A DNA stretch of 6,611 bases from an uncultured Gemmatimonadota bacterium (GTDB lineage Bacteria > Gemmatimonadota > Gemmatimonadetes > Longimicrobiales > Gaopeijiaceae), in contig CAKZOQ010000034.1 of NCBI GenBank assembly GCA_937136445.1, forward strand, positions 1-6,611, in the 5' to 3' direction. The notes below the pieces were generated by a model. The model ran no database searches. It had not been told where the DNA came from and saw only the letters and a list, made by a program, of their open reading frames with translations. Positions within the stretch are counted from its first letter, which is position 1; each line of letters starts with the position of its first letter. Position numbers and translations under genes: made by a program. Positions 1-6,329 of the stretch are shown one piece after another.

Positions 1-1443
1 GCACGGACGATCCCCTGGGGCGACGACCCGATGGACCTCGGCGGCGCCACCCTGGTGTCGGAGGGCGTCACCGGATCCGTGGAGGTGCACGGACCCGACG
101 ACCGCCGGGTGGTGGCCAGCCAGGCCGCCGCACCCCTGGACCGGGCTCTTGCCGCCGCCGGCATGGAGACGTCGGCCACCTTCGAGATCGACGCGACGCC
201 CTCGCCCGGCACCCGGAGCGCTGCTCGAGGGCACCGTCTCGAGGTGGACGCGCCGGGCCCCGGATGGGGTCAGGTCCTGCTCAGCGCCGACGAGGCGGGC
301 GTGCTCCGGTTCCACTTCGGAACGCCGGTCGAGTCGCCGGCGCGGAGGGGCCGGGGAGGGGATGCGGGACGCCTCGCCTACACGATCCCGGCGGCCCCTT
401 CCCCGGCGCCGGAAGGGCCCCGTACCCGGGGGCTGGCAGGAGCGTTGGGCCGAACCTTCGTCAAGGTGCTGGTCTTCCATGCCGGAGAGGCCGCCCTGGG
501 GGCCGCCGGCCAGACCCTGGCCGGGATCTGGGAGCGCAACAAGGTCCCCGACCGACTGCGTCGGTGGGGTCCAGAGGACTACGACCGGAGCGACGTGCCC
601 GACCTCGATGCTGCAGACGCCCAGGCGTGGCACCACCTGGGGGGAGGGCGGTCGCTGCTGCTGCTCCATGGCACCTTCAGTCGTGCGGACCAGGCCTTCG
701 GTGGGATGGCGGCCGACGCGGTGGCGACGCTTCACGGCCGCTACGAGGGCCGGGTCTTCGCGCTGGACCATCCCACACTCTCGCGGACGCCCGCCGAGAA
801 TGTGGACCGTCTCCTGGAGCTGCTCCCCTCCGACGTCCACCTCGACCTGGACGTGGTGGCCCACTCCCGGGGCGGGCTGGTGGCGCGGCGCCTGGCGGGC
901 CGGGGCGACCCGCGGCTCCGGGTGCGCCGCGTCGTGTTCGCCGGCGCGCCGAACGGCGGGACGCCCCTGGCCAGTCCCGCGCACATCAACCGGCTTCTGG
1001 ACGTCTACGCGAACCTTCTCACCTTCTTCCCCGACAACGGGGTGACGGACGCCATGGAAGGCCTGCTGGCGGTGGTCCAGGACGTGGTTCTGGGCATGGT
1101 CGACGGGCTCCGGGGGCTCACGGCCATGGTGCCCGACAGCGACGTCGAGTTCGAGGGCGGAGCCGTCGCGGAGGCTCCGGACTGGTTCGCCCTGGCCTCG
1201 GACTACACGCCGACGGAGTTGGGCCTCAAGGCGTTCATGGCACCACTGGCCTCCCAGGTGTTCCCGGGGCTGGCCAACGACCTGGTCGTTCCCGCCGACA
1301 GCGTGTGGCGGGGCCCCGGAACCCGCCCGTTCCCCCTGGCAGACGACGCCGTGCTGCTCTTCGGAGAGGCCGACGGGGTGGGACACAGCGACTACTTCCG
1401 AAACGCCCGTGCCGTCGAGCGGGTGCTGACCTGGCTGACATGA
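1..1443 (+). CDS. Lipase-like alpha/beta hydrolase, possibly 5'-partial
   Basis: Predicted serine hydrolase of the alpha/beta-hydrolase fold (esterase/lipase-like), probably cytosolic because no signal peptide is visible. The frame is open to base 1 with coding-like composition, so the true start may lie upstream; the first in-window ATG is at 31, behind a weak GGGGCG. Counting from that ATG: residues 1-100 form a beta-rich N-terminal region I do not recognise; 101-133 are a Pro/Arg-rich linker; 136-165 are a hydrophobic-amphipathic stretch; the hydrolase domain follows. LLLLHGT (H213-G214) is the oxyanion-loop strand. AHSRGG places the nucleophile at S279, the D of NDLVVP is D417 and the H of GHSDYF is H452, so the triad looks complete. 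The nucleophile elbow has Ala where GxSxG enzymes usually have the first Gly. A hydrophobic insert at about 323-372 resembles a lipase lid. It lies 24 bp upstream of the caspase gene, in the same direction, so co-transcription is likely. I recall similar hydrolase domains near CHAT/caspase proteins, but this is unverified. The substrate (lipid or other ester) is unknown. Fold confidence is high, function low. Confidence 0.85.
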   Translation, partial: ARTIPWGDDPMDLGGATLVSEGVTGSVEVHGPDDRRVVASQAAAPLDRALAAAGMETSATFEIDATPSPGTRSAARGHRLEVDAPGPGWGQVLLSADEAGVLRFHFGTPVESPARRGRGGDAGRLAYTIPAAPSPAPEGPRTRGLAGALGRTFVKVLVFHAGEAALGAAGQTLAGIWERNKVPDRLRRWGPEDYDRSDVPDLDAADAQAWHHLGGGRSLLLLHGTFSRADQAFGGMAADAVATLHGRYEGRVFALDHPTLSRTPAENVDRLLELLPSDVHLDLDVVAHSRGGLVARRLAGRGDPRLRVRRVVFAGAPNGGTPLASPAHINRLLDVYANLLTFFPDNGVTDAMEGLLAVVQDVVLGMVDGLRGLTAMVPDSDVEFEGGAVAEAPDWFALASDYTPTELGLKAFMAPLASQVFPGLANDLVVPADSVWRGPGTRPFPLADDAVLLFGEADGVGHSDYFRNARAVERVLTWLT

Positions 1444-1467
1444 TCCACGAACGGACGGTGATCGACC

Positions 1468-3693
1468 ATGTATGACAGCGGTGGATTTCCCCGCCTGGAG
1501 GCCGCGGCCTCCATAGGGCCCGAGGCACTCCTGGATGTCTGGGAGGAGTTCGAAGCCCGGGGCGAGGACACGGACGAGGCTCGGGCGCGCACGGCGGAGC
1601 ACCTGATCCGCATGGCCCACCTGGACGACGCCCTCGTGATCCTGGGCGACGAGAGCGACGGGGTGCGCGGTGTCCGCGCCGACGGGCTTCGGGCGCTCGC
1701 CCTCGACAAACGCAGCGGTCCGGGCGACGCCGAGACCGCACTGGAGATCCTGCAGCGACTCCATCGCCAGGGGGCCTCCGACGGCGAGACCATGGGTCTC
1801 CTTGCGGGCCGGCACAAGCGATTCGGACGGACCGCCGGGGACCGCGACGCGCTGCAGCAGGCGCTGGACCTGTACCGACGGGCATGGCGGGTGCGGGACA
1901 CGTACCCGGGCATCAACGCCGCCGCCCTCGCGCTGGAACTCGAAGGACCCGAAGAGGGCCAGGCGATCGCTGCCGAGGTGCTGGCCGCGCTCGATGCGGC
2001 GCCGTGCGAGAACGTGGATCGCTGGACGTACGCGACGCGTGGGGAAGCCCACCTCATCCTGGGTGACCTCGATGAAGCGCGACGGTGGTATCGACGCGCC
2101 GTGGCCGCCGATCCGAAGGCCGTGGTGGCCATTGCGACCATGCGCGACCAGGCACGCATCCTCGTGGGGCTGGTCGGGCATCCCGAGGACGCCCTCGACG
2201 ACGTGTTCACCATTCGCTCGGTCGCGGCTTTCACGGGACATCGCCTGGACGGTCCCGACGAGCCGGAACGTTTCCCGGCGGATCTGGAGGAAGACGTCCG
2301 GGTCACGATCCGGGAACGCATCCAGGCGCTCGACGTGGGCTTCGCCTTCTCGTCGGCGGCCCGCGGAGGCGACCTGCTCTTCCTGGAGGAGGTGCTGAAC
2401 CGGAACGGCTCCGCGCGGGTCTTCCTCCCCTTCCCCGCCGACGCATTCGTCGAGACCTCCGTGGGGGACTGGGAGCCCCAGTTCCGTCGGGTTCTCGCCC
2501 ACCCACGCGTCCGGACCGTCGAACTCCGACCCGACGTTCCCCCCGGCGCCGAGCTCCCCGCCGCCTTCGCCGCCTGCAACGACGCCGTCCGTCGGGCCGC
2601 CATCGACTTCGCCCGACCGTTCGGATCCGAACCCACGCTTCTCGCCCTGTGGGACGGTGAGCCGAGCCGCGGGCCCGGCGGCACCGGGCATGCGGTCGAG
2701 GCCTGGAGGGCGACCGGACATCCTGTGGTCATCCTCGACCTGTCCGAGGAGGGGCGAAGCGCGGGCAAGGGGTTGGTCGAGTCGGCACGGCAGGCGTCCC
2801 CGGCGGTCCCGGCCGAGCCTGCCACCGCCACCGCCGCCGCCGAACGCCAGGAAGCCGAGGAGGCCACGCCTCCGAGCACCGGGAACGGAGCCACCCGGGA
2901 CAGCACGCTGGTCTCCATCCGATCGGTGACTCCGGGACGGGTGGAGTACGAGGCCCGCCACTGCCTGGCCATCGGCATCGACACCTACCCGGGCGAGGGC
3001 CCGTGGACCCCCCTGAAGAATGCCGTCCGGGACGCGCAGGAGGTGGCCCGTGTGCTCGGCGAGCACTACGGCTTCCAGAGCCGTCTCCTGTCGGGCCCCG
3101 AGGCCACGAAGCAGCGCATCGGTTCGACCGTCCTCGACGAGCTCCGCCCGGTGGTGGGGCGGGAGGACCTGGTCGTCGTGTACTTCGCAGGCCACGGGCA
3201 CACCCAGTCGTTCACCTTCGGCAACGAGGAGGCCGGGTACATCGCGCCGGTGGACGCCAACGGCCCCGACGGGGCTCCCGAGGTGCAGCTCTCCCGGTTG
3301 ATCAGCATGGCCCACCTGGCCGAATGGAGCGCCGCGCTGGACGCCCGCCACCTGTTGTTCGTGTTCGATTCGTGCTTTTCCGGGATGATGCTGAAGCTCG
3401 GCGGCGGAGCCAGCGGGCGCCCCGACTCGGCGTATGCGCGACTCGCGGTCACGGCCGGCACCGCCGGCCAGAAGGTCCTGGACGGTCCGGAGGGAGGCCA
3501 TTCCCCCTTCGCCACCGCGCTCAAGGCCCGCTTGCTGGAGGGCGCCCAGGACCCCGGTGGCTACTTCACGAGTGTCGAGCTCTACAGCCACCTCCGAAGG
3601 GCCGCAGAGACGGACTTTCCGGTGCAGACGCCGGTGCTGGCCATGCTGAAGAACCATGGTGGCGGCGAGATCGTGTTCCGCCCGACGGGCTGA
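1468..3693 (+). CDS. TRAFs-binding/TPR - SLOG-like - caspase (C14) protein
   Basis: A 741-residue multidomain caspase-like cysteine protease with no signal peptide, hence cytosolic. Residues about 1-240 resemble the TPR-like TRAFs-binding (DUF4071) region: DGETMGLLAG at 105-114, GINAAAL from 148, and a canonical TPR helix pair at about 185-216. Residues about 285-430 look like a SLOG/Rossmann nucleotide-sensor domain: GFAFSSAARGGDLLF from 291, LPF at 320-322, WDG at 395-397 and the glycine loop GPGGTG at 402-407. Residues 432-495 are a low-complexity Ala/Pro/Glu linker. The caspase domain begins at HCLAIGID (498-505). FAGHGH gives catalytic H576 and DSCFSG gives nucleophile C636, so the dyad is intact; GHSPFATAL near the C terminus is typical of the family. 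An in-frame stop at 1459 blocks any earlier start, and GGACGG (1453-1458) lies 9 nt before the ATG. The upstream hydrolase is likely in the same operon and could be a substrate or partner. In known systems, bacterial caspases with sensor or TPR modules act in signalling, conflict or cell death. Domain calls are from motifs, and the SLOG assignment is the least certain. Confidence 0.92.
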   Translation: MYDSGGFPRLEAAASIGPEALLDVWEEFEARGEDTDEARARTAEHLIRMAHLDDALVILGDESDGVRGVRADGLRALALDKRSGPGDAETALEILQRLHRQGASDGETMGLLAGRHKRFGRTAGDRDALQQALDLYRRAWRVRDTYPGINAAALALELEGPEEGQAIAAEVLAALDAAPCENVDRWTYATRGEAHLILGDLDEARRWYRRAVAADPKAVVAIATMRDQARILVGLVGHPEDALDDVFTIRSVAAFTGHRLDGPDEPERFPADLEEDVRVTIRERIQALDVGFAFSSAARGGDLLFLEEVLNRNGSARVFLPFPADAFVETSVGDWEPQFRRVLAHPRVRTVELRPDVPPGAELPAAFAACNDAVRRAAIDFARPFGSEPTLLALWDGEPSRGPGGTGHAVEAWRATGHPVVILDLSEEGRSAGKGLVESARQASPAVPAEPATATAAAERQEAEEATPPSTGNGATRDSTLVSIRSVTPGRVEYEARHCLAIGIDTYPGEGPWTPLKNAVRDAQEVARVLGEHYGFQSRLLSGPEATKQRIGSTVLDELRPVVGREDLVVVYFAGHGHTQSFTFGNEEAGYIAPVDANGPDGAPEVQLSRLISMAHLAEWSAALDARHLLFVFDSCFSGMMLKLGGGASGRPDSAYARLAVTAGTAGQKVLDGPEGGHSPFATALKARLLEGAQDPGGYFTSVELYSHLRRAAETDFPVQTPVLAMLKNHGGGEIVFRPTG

Positions 3694-3740
3694 ACACCAG
3701 GCGGTCCGGAAGGACGAGCCCTGGGTGGCCGAACCAAAGC

Positions 3741-3773
3741 TGGACAAAAGCTATACGTCCGTTTTACGTTCAT
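3741..3773 (+). promoter_or_regulatory. Probable promoter/operator of the efflux operon
   Basis: A 33-bp block with 13 G/C bases (about 39%) in an otherwise very GC-rich window. TGGACA (3741-3746) resembles a -35 element and TACGTT (3765-3770), 18 bp further on, keeps the three most conserved -10 positions (T, A and final T). A direct repeat, TACGTCCGT (3754-3762) and TACGTTCAT (3765-3773), matches at 7 of 9 positions with an 11-bp period. The ACG-TC-CGT core (3755-3762) is also a short inverted repeat of the kind bound by TetR-family repressors, which commonly control RND pumps. No regulator gene is in the window, so the operator reading is inference. Confidence 0.5.
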
Positions 3774-3822
3774 GGACGGATCGGGTGACACGAGCCCGAC
3801 TCTCTCCCCTGCCGAGTCGGTC

Positions 3823-5163
3823 ATGCACCTCCCCCGCCCCGCAACGACGACGTCCGTCGCCCTCCTCCCGGCCCTCACGCTGGCTCTGCTGTGGGCGACC
3901 GACGCCTCGCCCGTCCTGGCCCAGGCGGCCTCCGAGGCCCCCGCGGAGGTGCTCACCCTCCCGGAGGCCATCGACCGCGCCCTTAGGTTCGCGCCTGCAG
4001 CGGTGGGCGCGCGGGTGGCCACGGACGACGCATCCGCGGGATTGATGGAGGCCCGGGGGGATTTGCTCCCGAGCATCAACCTGGGCTCCACCTTCGCCAC
4101 GTCGAGCAACGACCGCTTCGATCAGGCCACCGGCCGCCTCGTCTCCGAGAGCTACTCGGCCCAGGCCACGGCGAGCTACGAGATCTTCTCCTTCGGGCGG
4201 CGCCTCGCCACCAATCGGGCCGCCCGCGCCCGCCTCGACGCCGCCATCGCCGGCGAGCGGGACCAGGACTTCGCGGTGGCGCTCACCACGACGCAGATCT
4301 TCTACGACGTTGCGGCCGCCGCCGAGCTCACCCAGGTGGCCCGACAGCGTCTGGACCGGGCGCGGGCCCAGCTCGAGTTCGCCGAGGTCCGCCTCGAGGT
4401 GGGAACGGTGACGCGCTCCGACGTGCTTCGTGCCGAGCTGGAGGTGGGCAACGCCGAGCTGGCGCTGGTGGACGCCGAGGCGGCCCTCCGCGGAAGCTCC
4501 CTTCGACTGGGCCGGCAGGTGGGCGTGGCCGGCGCCGTGGGCGTCACCGCGGACGCGCTCCCGGAAACGGCTCCGGCTCTCCCACCCCTTCCCTCCCTGG
4601 TCCGCATCGCCGAAGGTGAGGCGCCGCCGGTGCGTCTCGCGCAAGCACAGCTCCGGGACCGCTCCGCCCAGAAGTGGGGGACGCTGACCCGGTACGCGCC
4701 GTCGCTCCGGGTGAGCGGAGGACTCGACTGGTTCGCCTTCGACTTCCCACCCACCGATCGGAGCTGGAACCTCCGGGTCACCGCCTCCATTCCGGTCTTC
4801 GACGGCTTCAGCCGTGAGGCGGCCCTCTCCCGGAATCAGGCCCAGGAACGACTGGCCGAGGCCCGGTACCAGGACGCCGTCATCGCCGCCCGGGTCGATG
4901 TGGAGGACGCGGTGAGCCAGATCGGGGCCGCCGAGCGCCGCGTCGCCATCGCCGAGCGGGGGCTCGGGCTCGCCCGGGAGGACTTGCGGGTACAGGAGGA
5001 GCGCTACCAGCTCGGGGTCGCCACCATCCTGGACCTCCAGACCTCCCAGGTGGCCCTGGCCGACGCGGAGAACGCGTGGGTGCTGGAACGGCAGAACCTC
5101 GGAATCGCCCTGGCGCAGCTCGAGGCCGTGCTGGGCCGCTCCCTCTACGAAATGGACTCCTGA
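3823..5163 (+). CDS. TolC-family outer-membrane efflux channel
   Basis: Outer-membrane component of a tripartite efflux pump: a trimeric beta-barrel/alpha-barrel duct that receives substrate from the adaptor and RND pump encoded next to it. I chose the ATG at 3823 (446 residues) over the in-frame ATG at 3772 (463 residues). From 3823 the protein opens with a basic residue, a hydrophobic core and an AQA cleavage site after residue 35, a proper signal peptide. The earlier ATG lies within the promoter-like block and would prepend 17 polar residues. Neither start has a strong Shine-Dalgarno. Two outer-membrane efflux (OEP) repeats are evident. The first begins at LTLPEAIDRAL and continues through long Ala/Arg/Glu-rich helices. 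The second begins near the strand segment with SIPVFDGF and ends with the helix EERYQLGVATILDLQTSQV, a hallmark of the family. Length is normal for TolC/OprM-like proteins. The stop overlaps the adaptor start by 1 bp (TGATG), indicating translational coupling. The drug or metabolite exported cannot be told from this sequence. Confidence 0.93.
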   Translation: MHLPRPATTTSVALLPALTLALLWATDASPVLAQAASEAPAEVLTLPEAIDRALRFAPAAVGARVATDDASAGLMEARGDLLPSINLGSTFATSSNDRFDQATGRLVSESYSAQATASYEIFSFGRRLATNRAARARLDAAIAGERDQDFAVALTTTQIFYDVAAAAELTQVARQRLDRARAQLEFAEVRLEVGTVTRSDVLRAELEVGNAELALVDAEAALRGSSLRLGRQVGVAGAVGVTADALPETAPALPPLPSLVRIAEGEAPPVRLAQAQLRDRSAQKWGTLTRYAPSLRVSGGLDWFAFDFPPTDRSWNLRVTASIPVFDGFSREAALSRNQAQERLAEARYQDAVIAARVDVEDAVSQIGAAERRVAIAERGLGLAREDLRVQEERYQLGVATILDLQTSQVALADAENAWVLERQNLGIALAQLEAVLGRSLYEMDS

Positions 5164-6329
5164 TGCAGAACCACGAGCGCTCCCCCACCCTGTCCCGTGG
5201 CATCCGTGGGAGCGTGGCCCTGCGCCGTACGGCCCTCTTGGGGATGGCGCTCGCCTCCGCGCTCCTCCTGTGGGGGTGTGGGGGTGAGGCCGACGCCGCC
5301 GGCGGCGCGCCGGGTGGATTCCGGGGAGCCCGGGCCGTTCCCGTGGAGACGGATACGGCCGCCCTCGGGCGCATCGCCCGGACCATCGTGATCCCGGGCA
5401 CCGTCGAGGCCATCCGCACCGTGGGCGTGAACGCCCAGGTCCCCGGCGCCGTCCTGCAGGTCACCGCCGAGGAGGGGGATCGGGTGGAGGAGGGCCAGGT
5501 GGTGGCCCGCCTGGACGACCGGGAGCTCCAGGCCCAGCTCCGGAGCGCCGAGGCCGCCTTCACCGTGGCGGAGGCCGCCTTCGCCCGGGCCGAGCAGCTC
5601 CGGGAGCGCCAGGTCGTCACCCAACCGGAGTACGAGGCGGAGCAGACGGCCTTCGCCGCGGCCCGGGCCCAGCTCGAGCAGCTCCGTACCCGGGTGGGCT
5701 TCACCGAGGTGCGCTCGCCCATCGGCGGGATCGTGACCTCCAAGGTGGTCCAGTCCGGCGACGTGGTGGGGAACCAGGCCCGCCTCCTGGACGTGGCGGA
5801 GGTGGACACCATGGTGGTCCGCGTCCGCGTCTCGGAGCTCGACGTGGTGGAGATCCGCCCCGGCGATCCGGTGGATGTGCGCCTCGACGCCTTCGGGAGC
5901 GAGGTCTTCTCGGCCCGCGTGCGCCGGGTCTTCCCCTCGGCCGACCCCACCACCCGCCTCATCCCCGTGGAGGTGGCGTTGGACCGGTCCGACGCCCGTC
6001 GGACCCGGCCCGGCTTCCTGGCCCGGGTGTCGTTTCAGCTCGCGCCGAAGGAGGGGGCGGTCCTCATCCCGGCCGCCGCCATCGTGAGTCGCGGCGGAGG
6101 TGAGGGGGTCTACCTGGTGGCCGACTCCACCGTGGTCCTCCGCTCCATCACCCCGGGGCTCTCCGCCTCGGGGCGGGTGGAGGTCCTGGACGGGCTGGTC
6201 GCCGGGGACCGGGTGGTGACGGCCGGCTCCAACCTCCTCCGCGACGGCGGCCTCATCCGGGACGTCTCCCGCGAGGGCGGAACACGCAGTGCTCCCAGCG
6301 GCACGACCCGCACCGGAGGCGACCGATGA
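5163..6329 (+). CDS. RND efflux periplasmic adaptor lipoprotein (HlyD/AcrA/MdtA-like)
   Basis: Membrane-fusion protein bridging the inner-membrane RND pump and the TolC-like channel; predicted to be lipid-anchored in the periplasm. The start at 5163 gives 388 residues and a lipoprotein signal: Arg-rich n-region, hydrophobic ALLGMALASALLL and lipobox LWGC with acylated C39. An open frame extends upstream to an ATG at 5076, but that would lie inside the channel gene and bury the signal peptide. A GTG at 5214 would also give a good short signal, but its GGGAG is too close. Domain order follows the family: first barrel/lipoyl half (VPGAVLQVTAEEGDRVEEGQ), an alpha-hairpin with heptad-like AEAAF repeats (about 129-175), second lipoyl half (FTEVRSPIGGIVTSKVVQSG), a beta-barrel domain (RVRVSELDVVEIRPGDPVDV) and a membrane-proximal domain ending near VTAGSNLLRDG. 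It is translationally coupled to both neighbours, with a 1-bp overlap upstream and a 4-bp overlap downstream. Confidence 0.94.
   Translation: MQNHERSPTLSRGIRGSVALRRTALLGMALASALLLWGCGGEADAAGGAPGGFRGARAVPVETDTAALGRIARTIVIPGTVEAIRTVGVNAQVPGAVLQVTAEEGDRVEEGQVVARLDDRELQAQLRSAEAAFTVAEAAFARAEQLRERQVVTQPEYEAEQTAFAAARAQLEQLRTRVGFTEVRSPIGGIVTSKVVQSGDVVGNQARLLDVAEVDTMVVRVRVSELDVVEIRPGDPVDVRLDAFGSEVFSARVRRVFPSADPTTRLIPVEVALDRSDARRTRPGFLARVSFQLAPKEGAVLIPAAAIVSRGGGEGVYLVADSTVVLRSITPGLSASGRVEVLDGLVAGDRVVTAGSNLLRDGGLIRDVSREGGTRSAPSGTTRTGGDR
6315..6319 (+). promoter_or_regulatory. Shine-Dalgarno of the RND pump gene
   Basis: GGAGG lies inside the last codons of the adaptor gene, 6 nt before the ATG at 6326. 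It is the best ribosome-binding site in the window and fixes the start of the pump gene at the ATGA overlap. Confidence 0.75.

Noticed and set aside
1392..2984. Long antisense open frame (530 codons) opposite the caspase gene
   Set aside because: Its translation is Arg/Ser/Pro-rich low complexity with no recognisable motif, typical of the complement of a GC-rich coding strand. The + strand carries clear conserved domains here.
3686..3721. Possible terminator after the caspase gene (GGGCT...AGCCC enclosing GTCC-GGAA-GGAC)
   Set aside because: Stems are short and separated by an asymmetric unpaired stretch, and no T-run follows. Read-through into the pump operon or a factor-dependent terminator cannot be excluded.
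3751..4644. Antisense open frame (297 codons) opposite the TolC-like gene
   Set aside because: It covers the signal peptide and helices of a clearly recognised + strand gene; Gly/Arg/Glu-rich translation without motifs, so a shadow frame.
5076..5162. Upstream extension of the adaptor frame to ATG 5076
   Set aside because: It lies wholly inside the channel gene, adds 29 Gly/Arg/Pro-rich residues and would place the lipoprotein signal internally; the TGATG junction at 5163 is the natural start.
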